In this document: piece by piece, positions 45,931 to 56,875 of the stretch
Position numbering within the stretch: the stretch's first letter is position 1
Layout of the letters: every line of letters begins with the position of its first letter
From: Brachycybe producta
Taxonomy: Eukaryota > Arthropoda > Diplopoda > Playtdesmida > Andrognathidae
Direction: 5' to 3'
Assembly: GCA_036925085.1 (NCBI GenBank)
Contig: JAUPFP010000003.1
Location: 7,377,479 to 7,441,478, forward strand
Length of the DNA: 64,000 bases
Notes under the pieces: model-generated
What the model was told of the DNA's origin: nothing
What the model saw: only the letters and a program-made list of their open reading frames with translations
Database searches by the model: none
Made by a program: the position numbers and the translations under genes

Positions 45931-46674
45931 CGTGGACATTTGTCCACGGAACTACGGCCGATCGCGGCTTAGGGCGTAGTAGTCCGGTGAAGGACCGTGG
46001 GACACGGACGGTTGTCCGTGATACCGCGGTTGTCACCGGGGAAAGCCCTAGGTTATCCGTAAGTAGGACGGTGGGCACGGTGGTTGACCGTGCAGGACCG
46101 TCCGAACGCGGGATAACGGTCATTTTCACCGTCAGTATACCGGTAGCACGGTGATTTACCGTGCAGAACCGGTAGAACCCGGTGAAAAGGGTAACTTTAC
46201 CGTAGCTTGTCCGGTAGACAGGCAGTACGCCATAGGGCACGGACTTTTGTCTTTGGAACTACGGCGGAAACCCGTCTACGGCCAGGTTTACCGGTGTTAT
46301 ACCGTGGGACACGGACGTTTGTCCGTGATACCATGGTAAAACCGGGTTACGGTCAAGTTTTACCGTAAGTAGACGGTGGATTACGGACATTTGTCCGTGA
46401 ATCACCGTTCGAACACGGTGAGAAGACAATTTCACCGTTGGTGGACGAGAGATTACGGACCGTTGTCCGTGTATCTCCGTTCTAGGACGGTGAAAGAGCT
46501 TTTTACCGCGAATAGACGGTGAATAACGGACGGTTGTCCGTACATCACCGGTCGAAAACGGTAAGAAGGAGCTCCACCGTAAATCTAACCGTGGGACACG
46601 GACTTTTGTCCGTGACACTGCGGTAGTTTACGGTTCTACCGTTAATTGTCGGTGTTTTGCGGACTTTTGTCCGT
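45931..46674 (+). repeat. Leader hairpin array of the gypsy element
   Basis: Nine copies of a palindrome with the form ACGGAC-nnTTG-TCCGT lie between PBS and gag. They are at 45931-45948, 46003-46020, 46238-46256 (damaged), 46310-46327, 46383-46398, 46455-46470, 46526-46541, 46597-46614 and 46659-46674. The last six are spaced 64-73 bases, forming a tandem repeat whose units also carry outer complementary arms (ACGGTG...CACCGT). GTAAGT donor-like sites lie within the leader at about 46061 and 46363. Confidence 0.9.
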
Positions 46675-46772
46675 AAATTCACCGTATTTTACGGTAGAGT
46701 TCCTTTCGACAAGTGGTGGCCAGTTTTGCCCGTGTTCGCGCGGACGAAATCAGCCAAGACCCTGTTTCCCCG

Positions 46773-48593
46773 ATGTCTGGTCGGGGAAGCAGTTTGTTGG
46801 AAGGATTGGAGTTGCGTTCCCGCACCGTCGGCCGTGGAAGGCGGCGGGAGGGGCTGCACCCTGTTGGTGGTGCTGTTAGCGGGAACGTACCCGGTGACTC
46901 CACGGAGGAAGGTGTCGTGGAGATTGTTCCCACAGACCAACCTCCGGCTGGAGACTTTGTGACGGTGCGGTCGCACCGTCGTGACACTGTCTCTGGTGGA
47001 GCACCGGCAGACGGTGGTGATGGAGGGTTACCCACCCCAACTGGGACAGGCGTACGGCCTAGGGCCGTCCTGTTAACCTCCACCGCCTCCCGTCCAGTGG
47101 GACGGGGAGGTAGTCCCTTATCGGGTGAGGTGGGAAGGACCCCGGAGCCATCCTCGGTGGATACGGCGTCATGGTTGGCGTCGATGACCGAGGAGCAGCT
47201 CCGGTCGGTTGCCAGGGGGATTGATGCACTGCGACTGCAGGGTCATCTTTCCCCAGAGGGACGGAGGCTCCCTAGGGAGCAACCCCATTTCACACCGTCG
47301 CCCGTGCACCGGGGAGGTGCATGGAGGGAGGTGCCGCCGGCTGCGGCCGGGCGGATGCCTCCAGGAGGAGGAACTCGGACCGCTCCTGCAGGAGGTGGTC
47401 AGGGAGTTCCTCCGCCCGTTCAGCGACCGCGGGTCCACCTGGTGGATCCCGTGGATGCTGAACCCGATGCTGAGACTTCGGGGAACCGGAGCAGGGCACC
47501 ACGGCGGGTAAGTACCGCGCCGTGGACGCCTGCACCGGCTGTCCCGTTGGAGATCCAGGCGTTTGGGTTTTTTAACCCAGTTCACTCGTTCATCCGATAT
47601 GATGGACGAGAGGACATTACGCCTTTTCTCCGGCAGTTCGAAGCCAAGGCTAGGGCTCAGCGCTGGACGGATGAGGCCAGGTGCAGTTTCTTTACGTACC
47701 TGCTCGATGGTCCGGCTGAGGAACATTACGCCTGTTTGGTGGAGTTCAAGCCGAACCTGACCTGGCCGGAGTTGAGGCAGGCTATGCTTCACCGCGTTGG
47801 AACCAAGAATCAGGCTCAGGCCTGTTTCGACCGTTTCGAGGCCATGAAGCAAGGGCCTGCGGAATCACTCCAGGCGTTCTACTGGCGCTTTATTGAGCTG
47901 GCGGAACGAGTTTCTCCTGGTGAGGATGAGTCTTGTCGACTCCTCCGATATAAGAAGAAACTGCAGCCGGAGATTCTCAGACCTCTCTGGGGATCGAAAG
48001 CTGAGACGGTCAGGGACTTTACCACCGAGGCAATGTTGGTCGAGGCCGACATGCTTATGGCGGGAGCGTTACCTGCCCGTACCTTGTCGGTACCAGGGAC
48101 CCAGGCTACGGCTAAGGTCTCTGGTGCTGTGGCAAAGCCCAAGGGCTCTGCTACGTCTACTTCTACCTCTTCGGGTGTGAAGGCAGCGGCACCGTCCAAA
48201 TCGGACGGAGCTACTGCCAAGACCGGAGGGCAGAAGGGAAGAAAGACGAAGCGGCAGAGCCAGGGTGGAAATAAGTCCACAGCAGCCCCGTCAGGTTCCA
48301 GCCAAACGGCTGGAGGTGGAGGTCCTACTCGTAGGCAACCAGGTCCATGCTTTCGGTGTAACCAAATGGGTCACCTTAGGAAGGACTGTCCGAGGGCAGT
48401 TGCCGAAGGACAGGTTGCTCGAGTACCACCGGGCGAAAGCCCAGTGGTGCAGTACCTGCCGGGTCTAGCACCCGTGGTACTGCAGGGCCGGGAGTATCTG
48501 TCCACCGTCATTGATGGACAGATGTTCTATCTACCTGTTGCTAGAAACGAAGGCCCGCCCTCGTTAAACCGGCGCCGGTCCCTGCAGAACTGA
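46773..48593 (+). CDS. gag: Gypsy gag (capsid and nucleocapsid)
   Basis: About 606 codons from the first ATG at 46773, though the frame is open from 46713. The N-terminal third is Gly/Pro/Arg-rich and low-complexity. The capsid (retrotransposon gag) domain is recognisable at about residues 265-440 (FGFFNPVHSFIRYDGREDI, FLRQFEAKARAQRW, LLDGPAEEHY, FDRFEAMKQGPAESLQAF). A Ser/Thr/Lys-rich linker follows, then one CCHC zinc knuckle CFRCNQMGHLRKDCP at about 48348-48392 that binds genomic RNA. The frame is intact. Gag is the structural shell protein of the cytoplasmic particle. It is separated from the protease frame by a TGA and 17 bases. Confidence 0.92.
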   Translation: MSGRGSSLLEGLELRSRTVGRGRRREGLHPVGGAVSGNVPGDSTEEGVVEIVPTDQPPAGDFVTVRSHRRDTVSGGAPADGGDGGLPTPTGTGVRPRAVLLTSTASRPVGRGGSPLSGEVGRTPEPSSVDTASWLASMTEEQLRSVARGIDALRLQGHLSPEGRRLPREQPHFTPSPVHRGGAWREVPPAAAGRMPPGGGTRTAPAGGGQGVPPPVQRPRVHLVDPVDAEPDAETSGNRSRAPRRVSTAPWTPAPAVPLEIQAFGFFNPVHSFIRYDGREDITPFLRQFEAKARAQRWTDEARCSFFTYLLDGPAEEHYACLVEFKPNLTWPELRQAMLHRVGTKNQAQACFDRFEAMKQGPAESLQAFYWRFIELAERVSPGEDESCRLLRYKKKLQPEILRPLWGSKAETVRDFTTEAMLVEADMLMAGALPARTLSVPGTQATAKVSGAVAKPKGSATSTSTSSGVKAAAPSKSDGATAKTGGQKGRKTKRQSQGGNKSTAAPSGSSQTAGGGGPTRRQPGPCFRCNQMGHLRKDCPRAVAEGQVARVPPGESPVVQYLPGLAPVVLQGREYLSTVIDGQMFYLPVARNEGPPSLNRRRSLQN

Positions 48594-48610
48594 GCTGCAG
48601 TCGACCGGTA

Positions 48611-49693
48611 ATGCTACAAAACTCAGGTGCCCGGCAAAGCCGGCGAAGTAAAGAAGGAGCGTACCTTCGGGCAGTCTCCAGATATGTGGGTATCCTGCAT
48701 GATGCAGGGGTGCCTCTGCCTAGGTCTGCAGACCCAGAAATTACCCAGTGGGTATTTCAGGAGCCAAGCCCCACACTGGAAGCTGCGCTTGCCCGGCTGG
48801 AGAGCTGGGTGGCACCTTTCTTCCCTGATGAGGGGGAGGAAGGTCCGAACGGTACGGGCATTACGAGGGCTTCGAGCGTTGGTGCGCCCATGCTGTCGCC
48901 CAGGCCTGGTGGGTCTCCTGGTGTGGAGACTGGAAGCCAGGCCCCTGAGCATCCGGTACGACTGTCCCCTGGGGACGGAAGGACGGATGAGGCTCAGAGA
49001 AGTAATGTCGGGCAACGACGGTTGCCCATTCCAGAATTACAGAGCCGTGCTTACTTGCGTGGGGCACCGCGTGTTCTGGTGTCGATGGATGGTCGGCTGG
49101 TTGAGTCGATCGTCGACACCGGTGCCGAAGTATCGGTAATGAGCATGTCGGTGGCACGGGAGATGGAGTTACCGGTGCAGGAGGTTAGCCTCCCCTCATT
49201 CCTGACGGGCATGAGCGGGTACTCCATCCAGATAGAAGGAGTCATGTACGTGGACATGTCAATCCATGGGCGGTCCATACATACCCATCTTCTCCTCATT
49301 GAGGGTGAAGGGGAAGCCGTAATAGGTGTTGACCTGGCTTCCCGGTTTGAGTTAATGTTGGACGTCGTGAGCCGGAAAGTATATTTCCGGGAAGACATCT
49401 GGAATGCACATCCAGATGCTCTTCATGCCGCACTGGCCGTCCAGGCTGCGCAGGGTACTTTGGTACAACTTCCGAACTCGGTGTTGGAGGCGTTGGCGAG
49501 GCTTCACGATTCTGTGGAGCCGGTGCTACTCCATCCTTTCGGGTTCCCGGAAGGTATGCCTGCGGAGCCTGAAAAGGTGGGTAAGTGGGTTGACATTGTG
49601 TCACCCACGCTCGCCAAGACAAGTTCTCCAATCAGCAGTGGGGAAGTTTGTTCCCTGCGACTGTTAGAGAACGTATGGTTATCAGCTCATTAG
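48611..49693 (+). CDS. pro: Gypsy protease region of pol
   Basis: An open frame from ATG 48611 to TAG 49691-49693, in a different frame from gag (gag frame 0, this frame +2). The aspartic protease active site reads VESIVDTGAEVSVMS at about 49099-49143. A flap-like hydrophobic part and IGVDLASRFELMLDVV follow, as in retropepsins. It cleaves the polyproteins. The roughly 160 residues before the active site have no known domain but are conserved in the fragment at 8433-9185. The terminal TAG looks like a mutation, because the same frame continues with recognisable pol sequence right after it. Confidence 0.88.
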   Translation: MLQNSGARQSRRSKEGAYLRAVSRYVGILHDAGVPLPRSADPEITQWVFQEPSPTLEAALARLESWVAPFFPDEGEEGPNGTGITRASSVGAPMLSPRPGGSPGVETGSQAPEHPVRLSPGDGRTDEAQRSNVGQRRLPIPELQSRAYLRGAPRVLVSMDGRLVESIVDTGAEVSVMSMSVAREMELPVQEVSLPSFLTGMSGYSIQIEGVMYVDMSIHGRSIHTHLLLIEGEGEAVIGVDLASRFELMLDVVSRKVYFREDIWNAHPDALHAALAVQAAQGTLVQLPNSVLEALARLHDSVEPVLLHPFGFPEGMPAEPEKVGKWVDIVSPTLAKTSSPISSGEVCSLRLLENVWLSAH

Positions 49694-50935
49694 CGGAAGG
49701 TGGTTTTCGTGAGCTTGATAGAGCATGCTGGCCCTGGACAGCTGCTTCTCGTTGAGCCCCATCGTAAAGAATTAGGTGGCCGTGGTCTGTTGGCAGTGGC
49801 AGGAATTGCCGAAGCCACAGAGGAAGGCTCTTACGACATTTGGCTTGAGAACGTCGCCGACGTACCCATTGCCCTGGAGACAGGGGAGGGTGTGGCGACA
49901 GCTCAAGCTGTGGAGGCAGCCCTAGTGGTGGGACTGGACGTTCCATCTAAGTTGAGAGGGGGAGACCCCACTCATGGAGATGGTCGACCAGGGGGGCTTC
50001 CGTCTAAGTTGAGAGGGGCAACCAAGAAAGGTCGCCGGGTCCTCAATGCGGAAGTTAGACCCACTCTCGAAGAGTGCCTTAAAATCGGACCTAGTCTGAA
50101 GCCTGAAGAGGCGGCACAACTTCGGGAGTTCCTGCTGGAACGCCGTGATCATTTTGCGTTCGATTATACAGAGCTGGGGGAAACCCCGCTCGTCGAACAC
50201 ACTATTGATACCGGTGGGCTACCTCCTGTGCGTGAGGGATTGCGAAGAACCGCTCCGGCGGCTCGTGCAATCGAGAGAGAAGAGGTAGCGAAGATGTTGG
50301 ATGCAGGGGTAATCCAACCTTCGCATAGTCCCTACGCGAGCCCTATCTTGCTTGTTCGCAAGAAGGATGGTGGCTTTCGTTTTTGTGTGGACTATCGGCG
50401 ACTGAATGCCCAAACTAAGGCGGATCAGTACCCGTTACTTCGCATCGATGATGCCCTCGATTCACTTGCTGGAGCGAAGTATTTCGCAACCCTAGACCTT
50501 GCTAGTGGTTACTGGCAGGTCAGGATGGCGGAGCAAGATATTGAGAAGACAGCATTCATTTGCTCTCAAGGTCTGTTTGAGTTCCGAAAAATTCCTTTCG
50601 GACTCTGCAATGCTCCTGCCACAATGCAAAGAGCGTTAGACCTCTTGTTGGCGGGACACAAGTGGGAGAGCTGCTTGGTGTACCTAGACGATATTATCGT
50701 TTTTGGGAGCACCTTTGAGCAGTTTCTCGAACGCTTGAGTACTGTCCTGAGACTGTTACGAGAGGCGGAGCTGAAACTCCAGCCGAAGAAGTGTTTCTTC
50801 GGTTTTGACAAAGTCAAATATCTCGGTCACATTGTGAGTGCCGAGGGAGTTGCTCCGGACACGGGACTCATAAGAGCAGTCGAGGAGTTCGATGTCCCTA
50901 CAACGGTGACCGCCGTCCGAAGTTTTCTACCGTAG
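49694..50935 (+). pseudogene. pol: Gypsy reverse transcriptase
   Basis: The protease frame continues after the TAG. RT motifs come in order: SPYASPILLVRKKDGGFRFC, VDYRRLNAQT, FATLDLASGYWQVRM (first catalytic Asp), KTAFICSQGLFEFRKIPFGL, CNAPATMQRALD, YLDDIIVF (catalytic pair, 50681-50704) and KVKYLGHIVSAEGVAPD. It copies the element RNA into cDNA in the particle. The frame ends at TAG 50933-50935, where a short deletion has removed part of the RT-RNase H connection and shifted the frame (at about 50920). Apart from these changes the RT is complete. Confidence 0.93.
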
Positions 50936-51464
50936 GTTCATCAAAGACTTTACCAAGATCGCAAGACCACTGTATGATCTGACCAGGAAGGATGCATCCT
51001 TTGACTGGTCGGAACAGTGTGGTCTAGCTTTCGAACGGTTACAGGCATTTTTAACCGAAGCACCGGTGCTCACCATGTACGATCCACGTGGTGAGGTGTT
51101 AATTCACACCGATGCTAGTGGGTACGGTCTAGGTGTCGTAGTATACCAGAAGTTACCTGAGGACAAGGCTCCTCGGGTTCTGGCCTACGCTAGCCGTCTC
51201 ATGAAGGGACCGGAAACACGGTATAGTGTCACCGAGCAGGAATGCTTGGCGATCATGTTTGCCGTGGGTAAATTCCGACCTTACATCTTTAACCGGGACT
51301 TTGTGATCGTAACAGATCACAATGCGCTCTGTCATTTGCAGACTGCCAAAAACCTGCAAGGCAGGTTGGGGCGTTGGCAAATGCAGTTGCAGGAGTACCG
51401 GTATAAGATTCAGTTCACAAAGGGGAAACTTCACGAGGATGCTGACTGTCTGAGTGGATGGTGA
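50936..51464 (+). pseudogene. pol: Gypsy RNase H
   Basis: It continues in a new frame (frame 0) as RRFIKDFTKIARPLYDLT and then the RNase H fold: LIHTDASGYGLGVVVYQ (first Asp), YSVTEQECLAIMFAVGKFR (Glu), FVIVTDHNALCHL (Asp). It ends with HEDADCLS and TGA at 51462-51464. RNase H removes the RNA strand during replication. The TGA results from a one-base loss near 51455; the integrase continues in frame +2. Confidence 0.9.
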
Positions 51465-53876
51465 ATGAAGTTGTTGATCCTTCTTTGCCTGAACACGTCA
51501 AAGCCGACGTGGGTGAGGTGATTTACCGGATCCGGTCTGAGGTGGATTGGGTAATGGAGCAGGCTAACGACAGTTGGTGCTCCAAGGTGAAGCGTGAGCT
51601 CTCCACCGACCCCGACTCGAACTTAAGGTTCAAGTTCGTGGTGGCAGACAAGTTGTTGTACGCCATCAAATCCATTCAGGATCGTACCAGAACTGTGTTG
51701 GTGGTGCCGAGGTCGAGGTTGCGGAAGTTGCACGATAGCTCCGAAGCTGGTCACTTCGGAGTGTACAAGACCTACCAACGTATGCGTACTCGTTTCTACT
51801 GGTTAGGTATGAAACGTGACACGGTGGAGTATGTTAAGTCATGCTTAGTGTGTCAGAGAGTACGACAGTTCGCGAGAGCTCAAGGATTCTTGCAACCCAT
51901 AGTTCCTGAGAACCCGGTTCATGCCTGGGGAATGGACTTTGTTGGGCCTTTTCCCGCGTCCGTGGGTGGAGTCACATATGTATTGATTATGGTGGACTAC
52001 TTCACCCGGTACGGCGTGGCAAAGGCAGTGACGAAGGGCTACGGCCGCTTGTGTTGTCAAGTTTCTGAAAGATGAGATCTTGTCGGTGTATGGCACTCCG
52101 ACCACTCTCATCTCGGATCGTGGATCCCAGTTCTGTAGCAAGATTTTGCGGAAGTTCCGGGAGTGCTATAATATAGCGCAGCACTTCACGACGGCGTACC
52201 ATCCGCAAGCTAATGGGCTTACGGAGCGTACGAACAAGACCGTGATGGAAACCATCAAGCGTTACCTTGATCCCCTCAAGGACCAACGTGATTGGTGGGA
52301 GAAATTGCGGCCCGCCGTGTGGGCCTACAACACTGCGGTGCAGGAGAGCACGGAAGTGTCTCCGTACCAATTGTTGTTTGGTCGTGAGCCTAGGTTGGGG
52401 ATTGACAATCTCCTTCCTAACAGTCCGGTCCGTGACTTGCTCGACCAGCAAGCCGTGGAGGAGCGTGCTCGTCAAAATTTGGCGGCCGCTCAAGCCAGAC
52501 AAAAGAGTCGGTATGACGCCGGCCGGGTGGAGCCACCCCGATACCAGCCTGGTAATAAGGTCTGGATAAGGGACATGGCTGGGAAGCTCGGTCAAGCCAA
52601 GAAGTGGACTTTCGCTTACAAGGCTGAACTGGGTACGGTAGTCCGGCAGGTTTCCGACCTGGTCTACGAGATAGAATTCGTAGATGGGTATGGTCGGAAG
52701 GTGCGGGACCGGTTTCACGTTGATAACTTGAAGCCGTACATTCCCACATGTGGGGTTCGTGAGGAAGATGGCCTAGGTGGCTCTGAAACCTCATCGAACT
52801 CTGAAGGGTCCAGTGATGCTGAGTCTGGGTCAGCTGGAAGTGAGAGGAGGGATGATGTCTCTCCAGGACCTTCTGGCCAGCCTAGCTTGGTGGTGGAGTC
52901 AACTGACTCTGAGGCAGAGGAAGCACCTCGGCCCCGGTATTACCTCCGTCCGAGGAAACCCAGGGCTTTTGAGGTTCTGCAAGCTTCCTCTCAAGCTCCA
53001 ATAGGCACCAGGGTGGTGCAGGGACTTTGGAAGTCCCTGTCCTGGTGGGAGAGAGCAGGTCATTCCCTGCTGTGGGATGACGACCTGAATTGGGGAAATA
53101 AGGATTGGGAGCGCAGTGACCCCTGGACTGGGCACCGCCTGTCTGTCACGGACAGATGGCGGTTGTTCAGGGGGAGCTGGGTGGAGATATCCGCAATTCC
53201 CAGCTGCAAACTCGAAGAGGAGTCGGCAGCAGTGATTTCCCCTAAAGATCTTTCTCCTGAGTCTTTCCATAGAGATTCTGGCCGTGTATCTGCTCCTATT
53301 GTGGCAGACGACGGTAGAGTCTCTATGGTAACAGCAATGGAGGCGGCTAATGATGTTTTAGCTGCCAAGCCGCCGCTGTTAGTCGTCTCTAAGGTGAAAT
53401 TAGCGGCTAAGCGCCATCTTGTTTTCAAATTGAAACATAGACGGTCGTTTGCCGCTATTTTTACAAGAAAACGTGCTTTTCACCAGAGAAACGGCAAAAA
53501 CTCAAGTTTATTGGATGCCACAAGAAAGAAAGTAAGTCCCCAAAGGGGAATTTCCTTTTCCTGCCCTTTGGCAGTATTCTTTTATTGCTGTTGGGTGTGT
53601 CAAGCGGTCACGTGGGTCACGGGATATGCACGGCGGAAACGGGATTTCTTACGGTGGTGTACCGTGGAAATCACTGCCCAGGATACCGAACGTGAAATTA
53701 CGGGTTTTGGACCGATCAAAAATGTTTTTGGCCAGTTCCGACCGTGCAAGTACCGTTGGGGATGGCTTTGGCCGTGCACCACGGTGCCTGCCCGGCCGGA
53801 AAACATTTTTTTGCGGTTTTGGTCCGTGGAAAATGTTTCCTACCGTAGTAGGTCAAATACTTACCATGTTTTTTGA
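51455..53876 (+). pseudogene. pol: Gypsy integrase and C-terminal tail
   Basis: The HHCC zinc domain is readable (GHFGVYKTYQRMRTRFYW, CLVCQRVR), as is the DDE core: WGMDFVGPFPASVGG (first Asp), TLISDRGSQFCSK (second Asp, about 52108-52130) and HPQANGLTERTNKT (Glu, about 52200-52241). A one-base insertion at about 52037 breaks the frame between the first and second Asp; the remainder is open to 53876. After the core comes a GPY/F-like part (PGNKVWIRDMAGKLG, VDGYGRKVRDRFHVDNLKPY), then a Ser/Asp/Glu-rich tail with YYLRPRKPRAF. Beyond about 53000 I see no known domain and no clear chromodomain. Confidence 0.9.
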
Positions 53877-53886
53877 TCTTTTTCAG

Positions 53887-56875
53887 GTAGCCACGGCGGA
53901 GAAGGAAGAAACTGGCGGGGGTGGCAGCGGTTCCTCCTCCCTCAGCTCTTTGCATCCGGGGGATGCAGAGCTGTTGGAGTCGGATGCCGCTTGCTCCCCG
54001 GACTCTTTGGGTCGGGCCATAGCTGACTTGGCCAACGGCGGACCTTTGGGTCTGCTATTGGTTGACGATGCTGTGGTGACCCAGCCGTCCCCTCGGACCC
54101 CTCTATACTATGGGTCTGTTTGGGGACGGTTGACACCGCCTCCCACCGTGGGTTCTCCGAGGGCGACCATTAGGTTGGGAGCCATGGAGATCCTGGCGGT
54201 TGGTGAGCCGGTGCGGGCCAGCACGCCCGTCGAAGAGGTGGCCACCGGTTTGGCGGCTACCTCTTTGGCGAAGTGTGATCCTCCGGTGGACCAAGGCCGG
54301 CTAGAATTGGCTAGCCTGGCTGAGGGAAGCAGAGATGCCTCCTTGGGAGGAACTCTGGTCATTGACACGGAGGCGGAGATGGACACCATGGAAGATGATG
54401 TGGTGCCCGTCTCCAGGCGGTGGCGAGGCCAACGGATCCTCTCTTCAGAGGACTCTTCGGAGTCTGAAGGGAGGGGATCAGGCTCCCTGGGTAAACGGTC
54501 TGTGACCGGATCCCAGGAGGGTACTCCAGCCCGGAAGGGCAGTCCAATTCCGGTCGACCCTGTTGGGGAGACGGAAGCGGCCTGTCTGGAAAGGCAGGAT
54601 GAAGCCGCGCAGTACCAAATGGCGTCAGGTGGTTTCCTTGCGTCGGATGGGAAACGCTACTTCGTTGGGGAGTACCCTACCCAGCAGTTCTGTAAGGACG
54701 GTTCCAAAACCAAGAAAAAGTCCGGAGCTGCTAGGTACACTGCCAGGAGAGGGAGGCACAGTTGGAGAGGACGAAGGCTGCCTTGGCGAAGTTTACGCCG
54801 GCAGTGGGTCTTCTCCCTGTGTCGCCAGCTCATCCTGAGGGAGCTGCTGGTGCTGCCTGGCCTGTTGGTCAGCCTCCGGTTTCGGGACCAACCGAAGCGG
54901 AGGCTGGCTGTTCAAGCTGGCAGTCTGCAACTCCCAAGAAGGACCGAAGAGCGGAAAAGAAGGCCAATCAGCCTTCTCCACCCGCTCCGAGGAAGAGCGC
55001 TCATGCCAGTGGTGGTGGTGGTCAGGGACAGAAACGTCCCCGCCCCTTCACCCCACCTTTGGCCAGTAATCCGGTGGGAAAGAAGGCTAAGACCTCTCGT
55101 GGAGGTCCGGCCGGCTTTCCCAAAGGAAAGTGGAGCCAGGAGGACCGCTTGCGGTACCACCAGGCACAAGCGGCCAGATGTGCTGCCCTTGTCCTGCGGG
55201 ACAAGAAGGCTGCACGCCGTCGGGAGTTTGAGCTCCAGGCCTCTCAGTTTCCGCCCCTGCGGGAAGCTGATGCCCGGAACCTGCTCAGAACAAGGGAACC
55301 TCCCATCGGAGTTGGTGCCACTGCTATTGCGAGTGCCACCCAAACAACAGCGTATCGCCCAAAGGGGGGCGATACAAGCTGCCAAGGCACCTCACCAAGG
55401 TGCGGCAGTTAAACCTGTTGGTGGCAAGGGTCAGCCGACCCTTGCCCCGGAGAAGAGAAATCTTCCCCGGGACGGAAAGGGACGCTTCGTGGCGACACGA
55501 GCATCCTCAACCGTCGGTTCGGCTACGGGAGCTAGTTCAAAGGCTAGTACAGCTTCGGCTAGAACGTCTGCGGCTAGTAAGTCCGGTCAATCAAAGGGGG
55601 CTAACCACCCTCCTAAGACTGACCGGCCCGGTAAGTCTGTGAGCTTCGGTGCGTCCAGCTCACAGCACGGTGAACCTTCTTCTCATGAAAAGAAGAAAAA
55701 GAAAAAGAAGAAAAAGAAGGGCAAGAAGGCCCATCACGAGAAGAAGGGAGGTCCGAAAGCTTCCACCCGTGGGTCCCAGGGGACTGGTGGTGGTGGAAGT
55801 ATCGGGACGGAGGAGGAGGAGTCCCGACACGGTGCGGCCGTGTCGGCCGGGAGCCAACCGCACCATACCCGTCATAGCAAGACGGCGCGGATGGATGATA
55901 GGTCCATGCGAGACGTTTTTCTCGGTATACCTTCATCCTCCCCGAACGTGGTGGCGGTACCGAACTTGTTAGTTCGGTCGGTGGGAACTCTCCACCGGGT
56001 CAGCTCACTGTTACCTAGCGGTGGGGGCAGCCCGGCGGGGAAAAATGATGTTCCCGCCAAACGTGGACCCGTGCCTTCCGTAGGAAGGACACCCTTTTCT
56101 CCGGGTCCCGATGACGGGGTCTTTGCGGCCCTAGGACCGGAAGAAAGAGCCAAGTCTCCCGAGCCCGAGGGCGAGGGTCGACGCTTTGGTGCAGAGCCTC
56201 CGTATTCAGAAGGAGAGGTCTTTCTGAATAACCGGCTTGGTCTGTGGCAGGACCAGCCGGGAATGGAGGGGTACCAATACCACGGATACTATCGTCTGGG
56301 GAGCCACTCCCAGTTCCGTGGACGCCGTCGTTGCCGTCATTTGCCATGCGATATGTGCTGGCATTTGGCAGTACAGACTATCCGGTGTTGCTGGTCGTCA
56401 ACCCGGTAAGGAGATGCTTTGCTGTTCTAGACGTGGTGGGGACAGGAGCTGGGCTCGTACGTTTAGCCCAGCTCGCGGCCCCATACGTCCAGCGTCTCCT
56501 TGGCTGCGACTTAGAAGGAATGGTGGGAGAATATGTCACCCACCCTCTACGAGGTAGCGTGTCCGATCCCGCGGCCGCCCTCGCAGACCTTCTGACAAGT
56601 CGGACTCTTCGTCAGAGTCCGCAACTTGACACACTTGCCGTCGAAGCGTTTCGACAGCAAGAGGTGTTAAGACTCAGGGGGACTGATTTTGATGTCGGTC
56701 TCGGGTGGAGAAACACCCGGATGTGTTTGTGGTGGATACGTCGGTGGATGTCAAAGTGGATGGTGGCTCCGATGAATCCACCACCGAAAAAATCAGTCTG
56801 AAACTGAGTGGGGGTCATGGGCGCAATCCTTGCTGGCTCGACCGACCTGATCCCGGGGCGGATCAGGGAAGTTGA
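53887..56875 (+). pseudogene. Gypsy extra ORF (ORF3), unknown function
   Basis: After a strong acceptor-like TTTTTTGATCTTTTTCAG (ending 53886) about 3 kb reads as protein up to TGA 56873-56875, six bases before the 3' LTR. The best-looking frame changes: frame 1 from 53887 to about 54745, frame 0 to about 55315, frame 1 to about 56240, frame 0 to about 56710, then frame 2. So several indels have broken it. The frame is also open upstream to an ATG at 53626. Visible parts are an acidic Ser/Gly start, an Arg/Ala/Gln-rich helical stretch (RRREFELQASQFPPLREA), a 10-Lys run near 55690-55720, Gly/Ser/Pro linkers, and a more globular hydrophobic C-terminus (MRYVLAFGSTDYPVLLVV). There is no clear envelope transmembrane or signal peptide. 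The role is unknown. Confidence 0.65.

Noticed and set aside
45482-46618. Frames of 90-130 codons in the gypsy LTR and leader
   Set aside because: They fall on the LTR and the hairpin repeats, on both strands, without gag-like content.
50936-53876. A chromodomain at the integrase C-terminus
   Set aside because: Only a GPY/F-like part and a Ser/acid-rich tail are visible; I see no chromodomain motif.
53887-56875. Envelope gene
   Set aside because: No signal peptide, no furin-like site and no convincing membrane anchor; position alone is not enough.
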